A stretch of DNA of 64,000 bases from Actinomadura sp. NBRC 104425 (lineage in GTDB: Bacteria > Actinomycetota > Actinomycetes > Streptosporangiales > Streptosporangiaceae), in assembly GCF_030269545.1 (NCBI RefSeq), contig NZ_BSTN01000015.1, positions 62,001-126,000 of the forward strand, in the 5' to 3' direction. Under the pieces are notes generated by a model. It was not told the origin of the DNA and did no database searches. It worked only from the letters and a program-made list of their open reading frames with translations. Below are positions 53,804 to 62,310 of this stretch, piece by piece (the stretch's first letter is position 1; every line of letters begins with the position of its first letter). Position numbers and translations under genes: made by a program.

Positions 53804-55342
53804 TTGGAGTGGTCCGAGTTCGCCCGGCGTCTGGGACGCGAACTGGCGGTGCTCGAACGGGACACCATCCTGATCGTGCGCGAGCGCGACGAGAGCCGCC
53901 ACTACGTCCAGGCGATGCGCGAGCCGGACCGGCTGTACGCCGAGGCGGTCAGCAACAACTTCCTGGACGGTCCGCTGCTGCTGACCCTCGCCGACGAGGA
54001 GGTGCTCAGCGAGGCGGGATGGCGTCCCCCCGAGGACCCCGCCCCGCGCAACTGGTGGACCGAGCTGCCCGCGTTCGCCGCCCTCGACGACCACGCCCGC
54101 CTGTCGGACATGATGGTCACCGCGCTGCGCGACGTGCAGGGCGTGCGGCGGCCCTCCGACCTGGTGTACGAGTCGTTCCACCGGCTGGGCACGGGCCAGA
54201 TCGAGCTGCCGGACTTCGGCATCGAGGCGGCCAGTCCCGGCCAGCTCACCCGCCGCCGCAGCTCGGCGGAGGCGCTGGCGCAGGGCGGGTTCGGGCCGGG
54301 GCGCCCGCCGGCGCCGCGCGAGCCGCTGGACGGGCTGGTGGGCCGGGACATCGCCGTGCCGCCGACCGAGCCGAAGGGGCTGACCGGTCCGGAGGGGCCG
54401 ACGCCGCCGCTGTCGGGCGGGGCGGGCCCGTCGGCGGCCGCCGGGGGCGGGGTCGACCTGGCGCAGCGGATCGGCCCGGCGCCGCTGGGCGCGCCGGTCC
54501 CCGACGCCGAGCCGGGCCCGTCCGCCGGACGGACGCCGCCGTGGCCGACCGTCGGCCCCGACGAGCTGGAGTCCCGGCTCGCCGACGCCAAGCAGCGCGG
54601 CGACCACACCACCTACTTCGAGCTGCTGCTGTCGGCCGAGCTGGTGCTGCCGGTGTCGGCGGCCCATCCGCGCGCCGCCGGGTTCCCCACGACGACGCTC
54701 GGCACGCGCACCTACATCACGGTGTTCACCTCGCCGCAGTCGCTGGCCCGGTCGATCGGGCGTCCCGGCGACCCGCCGTCCAGCCTGTACCGGCCGACCT
54801 CCTTCGCCCAGCTCGCCGCCGAGTGGCCCGACCCGGCCTGGCAGCTGGCCGTCAATCCGGGGCTGCCCAGCGAGGTGCACCTGGACGCGGCCGCCGTCGC
54901 CCGCCTGGACGCCCAGCAGCGCGCCCAGGGGCGGCACACCGCCCCGCGTCCCGCGGTCTCCGAGACGCCCGCCGGGCCGCCCGCCGAGCCGTCCACCGAA
55001 ACGCCGTCTGCGCCGCCGTCGGCGCCTGCGCCCGCGTCGGCGGCCGACGGCCCTGCCCCGGACGCGCCGACGGCTCCCGCGCCGTCTCAGGGCCCTGTGG
55101 CGCCCCCTTCGTCGCCCGCCCCCGCCTCGGCCGCCGAGCCGTCCGCCCCGCCGCCTGCCGGGCCCGGGCCGATCGTGCTGCGGCCGCCGCACGGCGCGCG
55201 GCTGTGGCACTGGGCCGGCGAGGGCGAGGAGAGGCCGGTGGCGGTGTACGACGCGATCGGCGGCGTGTGGACGCCCGTGCGGTCCGGCCCCGGCACCGGC
55301 GCGGACGGCGCCGGTGCGCCTCCCGCTCCCCGTTCCGAATGA
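53804..55342 (+). CDS. TY-Chap and SseB domain protein (first paralogue)
   Basis: A 512-aa protein. Residues 1-125 form a TY-Chap/T3SS-chaperone-like domain (EWSEFARRLGRELAVLERD; APRNWWTELPAF; LSDMMVTALRDVQGVRRPSD). A Pro/Gly-rich linker follows to ~245. Residues ~245-365 are an SseB N-terminal domain (LESRLADAKQRGDHTTYFEL; TRTYITVFTSPQSLARS; WQLAVNPGLPSEVHLDAA). Then comes a long Pro/Ala linker and a short C-terminal unit (GPIVLRPPHGARLWHWAGEG). No export signal is seen. The TTG at 53804 has GGGAG 8 nt upstream and mirrors the start of the paralogue; GTG 53795 is an alternative. The next gene is a paralogue. Confidence 0.75.
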   Translation: MEWSEFARRLGRELAVLERDTILIVRERDESRHYVQAMREPDRLYAEAVSNNFLDGPLLLTLADEEVLSEAGWRPPEDPAPRNWWTELPAFAALDDHARLSDMMVTALRDVQGVRRPSDLVYESFHRLGTGQIELPDFGIEAASPGQLTRRRSSAEALAQGGFGPGRPPAPREPLDGLVGRDIAVPPTEPKGLTGPEGPTPPLSGGAGPSAAAGGGVDLAQRIGPAPLGAPVPDAEPGPSAGRTPPWPTVGPDELESRLADAKQRGDHTTYFELLLSAELVLPVSAAHPRAAGFPTTTLGTRTYITVFTSPQSLARSIGRPGDPPSSLYRPTSFAQLAAEWPDPAWQLAVNPGLPSEVHLDAAAVARLDAQQRAQGRHTAPRPAVSETPAGPPAEPSTETPSAPPSAPAPASAADGPAPDAPTAPAPSQGPVAPPSSPAPASAAEPSAPPPAGPGPIVLRPPHGARLWHWAGEGEERPVAVYDAIGGVWTPVRSGPGTGADGAGAPPAPRSE

Positions 55343-55427
55343 TCTTCTGGGCCGCGCCCGCGCGCGGGCTGCCGGAAGGCTACCGTCGGGTACGGCACAT
55401 CACCACGGACGCGGGAGTGGGGCCCGA

Positions 55428-57047
55428 TTGGACTGGAACGACTTCGCCAAACGGCTGACCATCGAGCTGCTGCGACTGCCGGTCCGGGCGTTTTTGATCG
55501 TGGAGGCGCCGGGCGGTCTGCCGTACACCCAGGCGATGCGGACGGAGGACGGCCTGGAGGCCGAGGCGGTCAGCAGCGCGTTCCTGCCGCGGCCGCTGTC
55601 GCCCGCGCAGGAGCGCCGCCTGGCCGCGCTCGGCTGGCAGCGTCCCGACGAGCAGGGCGGTGGGGACGGCGCCGGCGGCGAGGTGCGGCGCAACTGGTGG
55701 TACCGCTTCGAGGAGAGCGACGGGTCCTCGCGCGACGACAAGCGGTTCGCCGAGGACTGCGCGATCCTGGCCGGGATGATGATCAACGCCTTCCGCGAGG
55801 TGCACGGCCTGCCCGACCCCCGCGGGCTGGTGTACCAGGCGGCGCGCACCGGGCCGGACGGCGGCGTCCTGGCGCTGCCGGAGCTGGGCATCCCCCCGGC
55901 GCCCGCCGAGGGCGGCGAGGTGGCGGCGCCCGTCGCCGCCGGGTCCTCGTCCGTGGCCGGCGGCGCGTCCGCGGACGTGGACGCGGCGCTCGCCGCCGCC
56001 CGTGAGCGCGGCGACCAGGAGGCCTATCTGCGCCTGCTCTCCGGGGCCACCCTGTATCTTCCGGCCCCCGGCCGGTCCGAGGGCCCCGGGCGCGGCGACG
56101 GACGGCACTACGCGACCGCGCGGATCGGCGAGGGGACGTTCGTGCTGGCGTTCACCTCTCCCGAGGCCATGGACACGTCCCTGCGCGGCCAGGCCGTCCA
56201 CCATCGGACGAGCACCCTGGAGGAGCTGGCCCGGCACTGGCCGCATCCGGACTGGCAGCTTGCGGTCAATCCCGGCCTCCCCAGCGCCGCCTACCTGGAC
56301 GCCCCGGCACTGGCCCCCCGGCGTCCCGGGGACGACGGGTCGGCCCCCGGGCAGGAGGCCGCGCCGGACTCCGGGCAGAACGCCGGGCGGGGCACCGGGC
56401 GGGAAGCCGGGCAGGGGGACGCCCCGGAAGGTGCTCCCACCGTCCGCAAGGCCGCCGCGCAGGCCGCGGCCAAGGGCGGCGAGGCCGTGCGGCCCCCGCT
56501 GCACGAGAAGGCCACCGACACGACCGTGATGCAGAAGGTCGTGCGTCCCGACCACGTGGCGCACTACGTGGAGGGCGGCTACGACCTGGTCGCCGGGTAC
56601 GTGCACCGGTTGCAGGACGTACGCGAGCTGAACACCCCGTCGCGGCTCGTGCACGGGCTCGGGCTGGTGTGGGAGGGGTCGCCGTTCTCCGCGCAAAACG
56701 AGGAGATCCACGTCATCCGCTGGCAGGCCGTCCGCCCCGCCCTCTACCGCAGGCCGCTGGGCGGCATCGACGAGTGGAGCATGAGCATCATCCCGGGGGG
56801 CTGGGTCATCGAGAAGGCGCCGTTCCACGGTTCGGGGTACGCGTCCGGGGACGGACCGGCCATCCCCGAGTTCAAGGTGGACAGCCTGCGTCTTCCGCAC
56901 GGCGCCGAGATGTGGCGCCTCGACCGTTCCGGGGCGGAGACGCTGGTGGCCGCCTACGACGCCGACCACCGCCGTTGGAGGCGGCACGACGGCGGCGACG
57001 CCGCCCCCGGGCGGTACCCACGGGAACGGGCGGGAGGACAGGGATGA
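55428..57047 (+). CDS. TY-Chap and SseB domain protein with additional C-terminal domain (second paralogue)
   Basis: A 539-aa protein. TY-Chap domain ~1-150 (DWNDFAKRLTIELLRLPVRA; RRNWWYRFEES; GMMINAFREVHGLPDPRGLV); SseB domain ~190-300 (VDAALAAARERGDQEAYLRL; TFVLAFTSPEAMDTSLRG; WQLAVNPGLPSAAYLDAP). After a Gly/Ala linker, residues ~365-530 form an extra globular domain absent from the first paralogue (MQKVVRPDHVAHYVEGGYDL; VAGYVHRLQDVRELNTPS; EEIHVIRWQAVRPALYRRPL; GAEMWRLDRSGAETLVAAYD). I do not recognise it; an effector-type enzymatic domain is possible. The start is TTG 55428 after GGGAGTGGGG. Its stop overlaps the next ATG. Confidence 0.72.
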   Translation: MDWNDFAKRLTIELLRLPVRAFLIVEAPGGLPYTQAMRTEDGLEAEAVSSAFLPRPLSPAQERRLAALGWQRPDEQGGGDGAGGEVRRNWWYRFEESDGSSRDDKRFAEDCAILAGMMINAFREVHGLPDPRGLVYQAARTGPDGGVLALPELGIPPAPAEGGEVAAPVAAGSSSVAGGASADVDAALAAARERGDQEAYLRLLSGATLYLPAPGRSEGPGRGDGRHYATARIGEGTFVLAFTSPEAMDTSLRGQAVHHRTSTLEELARHWPHPDWQLAVNPGLPSAAYLDAPALAPRRPGDDGSAPGQEAAPDSGQNAGRGTGREAGQGDAPEGAPTVRKAAAQAAAKGGEAVRPPLHEKATDTTVMQKVVRPDHVAHYVEGGYDLVAGYVHRLQDVRELNTPSRLVHGLGLVWEGSPFSAQNEEIHVIRWQAVRPALYRRPLGGIDEWSMSIIPGGWVIEKAPFHGSGYASGDGPAIPEFKVDSLRLPHGAEMWRLDRSGAETLVAAYDADHRRWRRHDGGDAAPGRYPRERAGGQG

Positions 57048-57412
57048 CGATGCGGCACGGGTACTACGCGCAGTGGCGCGGCACCGACTACGAGGCGAGC
57101 CCGGACGGCGACGTCGTCCGGCTGTACGTGTCGCGTCCCGCGGACGGGTTCACGCAGGTCGCCCCGGACCGGTACGTGCGGGTGGTGCCGGCCGCCGAGG
57201 TCGGCCGCCTGCACTACGTCAGAACGCGGTGCAGTTGGCGCGGCGAGCCGTTCGTGGTGCTCGGCGAACAGGGTGAGTGGCTGCGCGTGGAGTACACGGG
57301 GGGCAAGGCGCCGGTCGCCGAGCGGCTCGGCCTGGAGCCGTTCGACCGGGGCGTGTACCAGGCGTGGGCGCCGCGGGGCGAGGTCCGGGACGTGCACGAG
57401 GAGACCGTGTAG
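57044..57412 (+). CDS. Small conserved hypothetical protein coupled to the TY-Chap/SseB gene
   Basis: A 122-aa beta-rich soluble protein: GYYAQWRGTDYEASPDGDVV, RLYVSRPADGF, YVRVVPAAEVGRLHYVRTRC, RGEPFVVLGEQGEWLRVEYTG and VYQAWAPRGEVRDVHEE. No known domain is recognised. I recall close relatives in other actinomycetes, often in accessory loci. The ATG at 57044 overlaps the stop of the preceding gene (ATGA) and has GGGAGGACAG upstream, so the two proteins are made together. An immunity or partner role for the C-terminal domain of the preceding protein is inference from this coupling. Confidence 0.7.
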   Translation: MTMRHGYYAQWRGTDYEASPDGDVVRLYVSRPADGFTQVAPDRYVRVVPAAEVGRLHYVRTRCSWRGEPFVVLGEQGEWLRVEYTGGKAPVAERLGLEPFDRGVYQAWAPRGEVRDVHEETV

Positions 57413-57449
57413 GCCGCCTCGGTGGTGGATCTGGGGTAGATCTGATGGC

Positions 57450-58202
57450 ATGGCGGTCATCGACATCAACGCCGATCTCGGCGAGGGGTTCGGCATCTGG
57501 ACGCTGGGCGACGATGCCGCGCTGCTCGACGTGATCACCAGTGCGAACGTGGCGTGCGGGTTCCACGCGGGAGATCCGCTGATCATGCGGCGGGTGTGCG
57601 CGGCCGCGGTGGAGCGCGGGGTGCGGATCGGCGCGCAGGTGTCGTACCGCGACCTGGCGGGGTTCGGGCGCCGCGAGATGGACGTGGCCCCGGCCGAACT
57701 GACCGCCGATGTGCTCTACCAGATCGCGGCGCTGGACGGCATCGCCCGTGCCGAAGGGGGCCGCGTCTCCTACGTCAAGCCGCACGGCGCGCTCTACAAC
57801 CGCATCGCCCGTGACCCCGTCCAAGCGCGCGCGGTGACGGACGCGGTGCGCGCCTATGACGCGTCCCTGCCCGTCCTGACGCTGCCCGGGTCGTCGGTGT
57901 ACAAGGTCGCCGACGGCCTGACCGTGGTGGCCGAGTGCTTCGCCGACCGCGCCTACACCCCGGAGGGGGCGCTGGTGTCGCGCCGCGAGGCGGGCGCGGT
58001 CATCCACGACCGCGACGCCGTGGTGGAGCGGGCCGTGCGGATGGCGGTCGACGGCACCGTCGTGGCGGTGGACGGCACCGAGGTGACGCTGAACGCGCGC
58101 TCCCTCTGCGTCCACGGCGACACCCCCGGCGCGGTGGAGCTGGCCCGGGCCGTGCGCGCCGCGCTGGCCGAGGCCGGGGTGCGGCCGGAGCCGTTCGCAT
58201 GA
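57450..58202 (+). CDS. pxpA: 5-oxoprolinase subunit PxpA (LamB/YcsF family)
   Basis: A 250-aa LamB/YcsF protein. It starts MAVIDINADLGEGFG with the family DxNxDxGE motif; further motifs are SANVACGFHAGDP, GAQVSYRDLAGFGRREM, SYVKPHGALYNRIARD and LCVHGDTPGAVELA. With PxpB and PxpC it opens 5-oxoproline (pyroglutamate) to glutamate using ATP, removing this spontaneous metabolic by-product (family knowledge). The ATG at 57450 is the family start. Its stop overlaps the pxpB ATG, giving a tightly coupled pxpABC operon. Confidence 0.92.
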   Translation: MAVIDINADLGEGFGIWTLGDDAALLDVITSANVACGFHAGDPLIMRRVCAAAVERGVRIGAQVSYRDLAGFGRREMDVAPAELTADVLYQIAALDGIARAEGGRVSYVKPHGALYNRIARDPVQARAVTDAVRAYDASLPVLTLPGSSVYKVADGLTVVAECFADRAYTPEGALVSRREAGAVIHDRDAVVERAVRMAVDGTVVAVDGTEVTLNARSLCVHGDTPGAVELARAVRAALAEAGVRPEPFA

Positions 58203-58816
58203 GGGTCCGCAGGGAGGGCGACACGGCGCTGCTGGTGGAGGTGGACGACCTGGCGACCGCGCACCGGCTGAACGCGGCCGTCCGCGCCGCGGGGCTGCCG
58301 GGCGTGATCGACGTGGTTCCGGGCGAGCACACGGTGCTGGTGGTCGCCGACCCGGCGCGCTGCGACCTCGCCGCCCTGGCCGCCCGCCTGCCCGGGCTGC
58401 CGCTGCCCGCCTCGGCGTCCGGCGACGCGCCGCCGGTGGAGATCCCGGTGGTGTACGACGGGGCGGACCTGGACGAGGTCGCCGAGCTCACCGGGCTGCC
58501 GCGGGCCGAGGTGGTCCGGCGGCACGCCACGGCGTCCTACACCGTCGCCTATCTGGGCTTCTCCCCCGGCTTCGGGTACCTGACCGGCCTGGACCCGGCG
58601 TTGCACGTCCCGCGCCGCACGTCGCCCCGCACGGCCGTGCCGGCGGGCTCGGTGGCCATCGCCGGGCCGTACAGCGCGGTGTACCCGTCCCGGTCGCCGG
58701 GCGGCTGGCGGCTGCTCGGCCGCAGCGACCTGCCCCTGTGGGACGTGCGGCGCGACCCGCCGTCCCTGCTGCAGCCGGGCACCCGCGTGCGGTTCGTGCC
58801 GCAGGAGACTCCGTGA
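58199..58816 (+). CDS. pxpB: 5-oxoprolinase subunit PxpB (KipI/allophanate hydrolase subunit 1 family)
   Basis: A 205-aa cyclophilin-like-fold protein. Family motifs: MRVRREGDTALLVEVDD, VVPGEHTVLVVADP, VEIPVVYDGADLDEVAE, the conserved AYLGFSPGFGYLTGLDPALH and PRTAVPAGSVAIAGPYSAVY. It pairs with PxpC to form the ATP-dependent half of 5-oxoprolinase. The ATG at 58199 overlaps the pxpA stop by 4 bp; the 3' end overlaps the GTG of pxpC by 4 bp. Length and motifs are standard. Confidence 0.92.
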   Translation: MRVRREGDTALLVEVDDLATAHRLNAAVRAAGLPGVIDVVPGEHTVLVVADPARCDLAALAARLPGLPLPASASGDAPPVEIPVVYDGADLDEVAELTGLPRAEVVRRHATASYTVAYLGFSPGFGYLTGLDPALHVPRRTSPRTAVPAGSVAIAGPYSAVYPSRSPGGWRLLGRSDLPLWDVRRDPPSLLQPGTRVRFVPQETP

Positions 58817-59673
58817 TCGAGGTCGTGCGGCCCGGGCCGCTGGCGACGGTGCAGGACCTGGGCAGGTCCGGGCACGCGCACCTGGGCGTCCCCCGGTCCG
58901 GGGCGGCCGACGAGCGCGCGCTGCGGCTGGCCAACCGACTCGTCGGCAACCCCGAGGGCGCGGCCGGCGTGGAACTCACCCTCGGCGGCGCCGCGCTGCA
59001 CTTCCACGCCCGCGCCTGGATCGCCGTGACGGGCGCGCCCCTGCCGGTGCGGATCGACGGCCGCCCCCACGGCATGAACGCGCCCTGCCACGTACCGGCG
59101 GGCGCCACCGTGGAGTTCGGCACGCCGCTCGCCGGGCTGCGCAGCTACGTCGCGGTACGGGGAGGTGTGGCCGTCGAGGAGGTGCTGGGGAGCCGTTCCA
59201 CCGACCTGCTCTCCGGGCTGGGGCCCGCGCCCCTGTCGGCGGGCGAGTTGCTGCCGGTCGGCCCCCTCGGCGACCATGCCGACATCCACGTGGACGTTGC
59301 GCCCGTCCCGGCGTTGCCCCGGATGCCGCAACTGCGGGTGGTGCCCGGCCCCCGCGACGACTGGTTCGCCGAGGACGCGCTCACCACGCTCACGTCCACC
59401 CCCTACGAGGTCACCGCGGACAGCAACCGCGTCGGCGTCCGCCTGGACGGCGCCCCCCTGACCCGTGCCCGGCACGAGGAGCTGGGCAGCGAGGGCATGG
59501 TCACGGGGGCGATCCAGGTGCCGCCCAGCGGGCTGCCCATCATCTTCCTCACCGACCACCCGACGACGGGGGGCTACCCGGTGGTGGCGGTCGTGGTGTC
59601 GGACGACGTCCCGCTGGCCGCCCAGCTCCGCCCGGGCCAGCACGTGCGCTTCCGGACGGGTCAGGCCAGGTAG
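58813..59673 (+). CDS. pxpC: 5-oxoprolinase subunit PxpC (KipA/carboxyltransferase family)
   Basis: A 286-aa biotin-dependent carboxyltransferase-like protein. Motifs: MIEVVRPGPLATVQDLGRSG, GVPRSGAADERALRLANRLV, LRSYVAVRGGVAVEEVLGSR, STDLLSGLG, and NRVGVRLDGAPLTR with EGMVTGAIQVPPSGLPIIFL. The N- and C-terminal halves form the pair of related beta domains of the family. The GTG at 58813 is coupled to the pxpB stop. Its 3' end overlaps the convergent SDR gene by 13 bp. Confidence 0.92.
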   Translation: MIEVVRPGPLATVQDLGRSGHAHLGVPRSGAADERALRLANRLVGNPEGAAGVELTLGGAALHFHARAWIAVTGAPLPVRIDGRPHGMNAPCHVPAGATVEFGTPLAGLRSYVAVRGGVAVEEVLGSRSTDLLSGLGPAPLSAGELLPVGPLGDHADIHVDVAPVPALPRMPQLRVVPGPRDDWFAEDALTTLTSTPYEVTADSNRVGVRLDGAPLTRARHEELGSEGMVTGAIQVPPSGLPIIFLTDHPTTGGYPVVAVVVSDDVPLAAQLRPGQHVRFRTGQAR

Positions 59674-60401
59674 CCGCCGTCGATCGGCAGCACGGCACCG
59701 GTGATGAACGAGGCGCCGGGGCTCGCCAGGAACACCACACCGGCGGCGACCTCCTCCGGGCGCCCGTACCGGCCCATCGCGTTCATCGCGCGCTGGGCGT
59801 CGGAGGTCGGGCCGTCCGGCGGGTTCATGTCGGTCGCCACCGAACCGGGCTGGACGACGTTCACCGTGATGCCGCGCGGCGCCAGGTCGTGGGCCGCGCC
59901 CCGGCTGTAGCCGATGACCGCCGCCTTGGTCGCCGCGTAGTCGGCGACGGCGGGCTTGCCGGCCCGGGCGGCCAGGTTGGAGCCGATCGTGATGATCCGC
60001 CCGCCGTCCTCGAGCACCTGGGCCGCGGCCCGGATCGCCGCCGCCACGCCGGTGACGTTCACCGCGTACATGCGGTCCAGCGCCGCGCGGTCGGCGTCGG
60101 CCTCGTCGGTGCGCGCCCGCGTGATGACGGCCGCGTTGTTGACCAGGATGTCCAGCCGCCCGAACTCTTCGGCGACCGCCTTGACCAGCCGTTCGACCTG
60201 GGCGGGGTCGCCCTGGTCGGCGCGGTGCGCGGCGGCGCGGCGGCCCCGCCCCTTGATGTCGGCCGCGACCGCCAGCGCCTTGTCCTCCGCGGCCGCATAG
60301 CTGATCGCCACGTCGGCGCCCGCGTCGGCCAGTGCCCGCGCGGTCGCCGCGCCGATGCCCCTCGATCCGCCGGTCACCAGCGCCACTTTGCCGTCGAGCA
60401 T
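59661..60401 (-). CDS. SDR-family NAD(P)-dependent oxidoreductase
   Basis: A 246-aa classical short-chain dehydrogenase. The dinucleotide motif is TGGSRGIG, the structural motif is NNAA, the catalytic Ser is in ITIGSNLA and the active site is YAATK. PGSVATDMNPP and GAVLPIDGGYLA are typical of the 3-oxoacyl-reductase-like group. The Ser/Arg pattern at SRGIG and a basic residue after the second strand favour NADPH (inference). The ATG at 60401 has GGAGG 7 nt upstream. It is divergent from the TetR gene, with two palindromic operators between them; it is probably the TetR target. The substrate is unknown. Confidence 0.9.
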   Translation of the reverse strand: MLDGKVALVTGGSRGIGAATARALADAGADVAISYAAAEDKALAVAADIKGRGRRAAAHRADQGDPAQVERLVKAVAEEFGRLDILVNNAAVITRARTDEADADRAALDRMYAVNVTGVAAAIRAAAQVLEDGGRIITIGSNLAARAGKPAVADYAATKAAVIGYSRGAAHDLAPRGITVNVVQPGSVATDMNPPDGPTSDAQRAMNAMGRYGRPEEVAAGVVFLASPGASFITGAVLPIDGGYLA

Positions 60402-60418
60402 GCCGCCCCTCCATTTCA

Positions 60419-60462
60419 TACCGATCGGTACTGATTTCGGGGAAGTACTATACCGATCGGTA
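60419..60462. promoter_or_regulatory. Two perfect TetR operators TACCGATCGGTA
   Basis: The 12-bp perfect palindrome TACCGATCGGTA occurs at 60419-60430 and 60451-60462, with centres 32 bp apart (three helical turns), within the 81-bp region between divergent SDR and TetR genes. A minus-strand -10-like TATAGT (60452-60447) lies at the second copy's edge and a plus-strand TACTAT at 60446-60451, so bound repressor would cover both promoters. The TetR protein encoded at 60483 is the obvious ligand (inference). Confidence 0.8.
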
Positions 60463-60482
60463 CGAAACGAGGTGGGGAGCAC

Positions 60483-61070
60483 ATGGGAGCGGGCCGACCA
60501 CGCGCCTTCGACGTCGACGAGGCCTTGGACCGCGCGCTGGAGGTGTTCTGGCGGCAGGGCTACGAGGGCACCGCCCTGTCCGACCTGACCGCCGCGATGG
60601 GCATCAGCCGGCCCAGCCTCTACGCCGCCTACGGCAACAAGGAGGCGCTGTTCCGCAAGGTCCTGGACCGCTACCTCGACGGCCCCGGCGGATACCTCCG
60701 GCAGGCCCTCCTCGCACCAACGGCCCGCGCCGTCGCCGAGGAGCTGCTGCGCGGCGCCATCCGCGCCACCACGGCCGAGGGCCGCCCCCGCGGCTGCCTG
60801 GTCGTGCAGTCCGCACTCGCCACCGGGGAGGACGCCGCACCCGTCCGCCGGCACGTCCGCGCGCACCGCCGCGCCTCCCAGGCGGCGCTGCGCGAGCGTT
60901 TGGAACGCGCCCGGGCCGAAGGCGACCTCCCGCCCGACGCCGACACCGCCGCCCTGGCCCGCTACCTGTGGACGACCGTCTACGGCCTGTCCGTCCAGGC
61001 CGCGGGCGGCGCCGCCCGCGAGGACCTCGAACGGGTCGCCGAGCTGGCCCTCAGCACCTGGCCCTCCTGA
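60483..61070 (+). CDS. TetR/AcrR-family transcriptional regulator
   Basis: A 195-aa repressor. The HTH is at ~10-55 (ALDRALEVFWRQGYEGTALS, AAMGISRPSLYAAYGNKEAL), followed by a TetR_C_16/YxaF-type ligand domain that includes PRGCLVVQSALATGEDAAPV. This subgroup often senses small electrophiles or drugs and controls a neighbouring oxidoreductase. Here the divergent SDR is the candidate target. The ATG at 60483 (MGAGRPRAFD) has GGTGGGG upstream. Two TACCGATCGGTA palindromes lie in its promoter, giving autoregulation. Confidence 0.9.
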   Translation: MGAGRPRAFDVDEALDRALEVFWRQGYEGTALSDLTAAMGISRPSLYAAYGNKEALFRKVLDRYLDGPGGYLRQALLAPTARAVAEELLRGAIRATTAEGRPRGCLVVQSALATGEDAAPVRRHVRAHRRASQAALRERLERARAEGDLPPDADTAALARYLWTTVYGLSVQAAGGAAREDLERVAELALSTWPS

Positions 61071-61170
61071 CCCCAGCCCCCGCGCGGCCGGCGCCCCACG
61101 ACCGGCATGTCATCGGCCGCGTGCGGCAAGCCGGGCTGCGCGCCCGGCCACGGCGCGGCGGGGCCTCCGG

Positions 61171-62253
61171 TCAGGCCGCCGACAGGGACCGCACGCGGGT
61201 GATCTCGGCTTCGAGAGGTTCGGCCGGGAGGTCCTCGAAGGGGGTCACGGCGACCTCGCCGTCCTTGGCCTCCCAGGTTCCGGCGACCCGGCCCTCGTAG
61301 AGGACCACCGGGGAGATCCAGCCCGCGGCGCGGCTGACCTCGGCGCGCCGCTCGGCGGGGATGAGGTACACGGCGTTCGTCCCGGCGCCGAGCACGTACG
61401 GGTCGAAGCCCCCGAGCAGGCGCACCGACCGCGACGGCTCGGTTTCCGCCAGCTCGTCGGCGTGCTCGGCGAGCACGTACATCGGCTCCCCGTCGACCTC
61501 GACGGTCGCCAGCTCGCCGCCGAGCGCCGCGAACCAGCCCTTGAGGTCCCTTTTGCGGCTGCCGCCGCGGGTCAGCCAGTTGTCGAACGCCTGCGGCGTC
61601 GCGGGGCCGTGCGCGCCCAGATAGGCCCGGATGACGGTGCGGGCGGCCTCCGCCGGCGGCGGCAGGCCGCGCCAGCCGGGCAGGTTCTCCGGCGACGTGA
61701 ACGTCACGCGGTTGCCCTGGGAGGGGCCGTGGCACAGCACGCCCCACCAGGCCAGCGGCTTCAGCAGCGTGCCCCAGCCGGAGCCGAGCACCTCGGCCAG
61801 ATGAGCCGAGCCGGTCTCGTCGACGATCGCGGCGGTGAGCTCCTGGCGGGTGAGCGCCTTCCCGCCCGCCAGCGCGCCGGCCGCCGCGGCCGCGATCGCC
61901 TCCAGGTCGGCGGGTGTGGCGCCGAAGGTCCGCTGCCAACTCGGTTTCTCCCAGTTGCGGAGCGTGCCGCACAGGGCGAGGTAGGCGCCGGCCTCCTCCG
62001 CGGGCAGCAGATGCAGGGTTCCGCGCATCGCCCAGGTCTTGACGAGCGTCCGCTCCTCCCACAGCGCCCGCGGCACGTCGCCCGGGACGGGGCGGGCCTG
62101 CCGCACCGCCACGGCCAGCTCGGCCGCCGAGGCGACCTGGGCCTGCACCCCGGCCAGCCGCCGCGCGATGCCGACGGCCGACCCGTCCCCCGGCGGATCG
62201 ACGTACTGCCGCCGCATCCGCCAGGCCAGCACCTGCCCCCACGAGACCGTCAT
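61171..62253 (-). CDS. Winged-helix DNA-binding AlkZ-type DNA glycosylase family protein
   Basis: A 360-aa HTH_42/AlkZ-family protein made of tandem winged-helix units. The N-terminal VSWGQVLAWRMRRQYV start and GVQAQVASAAELAVAVR hold the QxQ motif (QAQ) that is catalytic in AlkZ and YcaQ glycosylases. Further motifs are LVKTWAMRGTLHLLP and the C-terminal LLGGFDPYVLG. AlkZ unhooks interstrand crosslinks and resists azinomycin-type alkylators; AlkX-like relatives act in general repair. Without a biosynthetic cluster nearby, a housekeeping repair role is more likely. The ATG at 62253 is the standard start. Confidence 0.85.
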   Translation of the reverse strand: MTVSWGQVLAWRMRRQYVDPPGDGSAVGIARRLAGVQAQVASAAELAVAVRQARPVPGDVPRALWEERTLVKTWAMRGTLHLLPAEEAGAYLALCGTLRNWEKPSWQRTFGATPADLEAIAAAAAGALAGGKALTRQELTAAIVDETGSAHLAEVLGSGWGTLLKPLAWWGVLCHGPSQGNRVTFTSPENLPGWRGLPPPAEAARTVIRAYLGAHGPATPQAFDNWLTRGGSRKRDLKGWFAALGGELATVEVDGEPMYVLAEHADELAETEPSRSVRLLGGFDPYVLGAGTNAVYLIPAERRAEVSRAAGWISPVVLYEGRVAGTWEAKDGEVAVTPFEDLPAEPLEAEITRVRSLSAA

Positions 62254-62310
62254 GCACCGATTGAACCGCGCCCCACCGACAATCCCGGACGGGGCGGCGT
62301 CGGGGCCGGG

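Noticed and set aside
50654..55210. 1518-aa minus-strand frame
   Set aside because: Runs antisense through five supported plus-strand genes; composition is that of a shadow frame.
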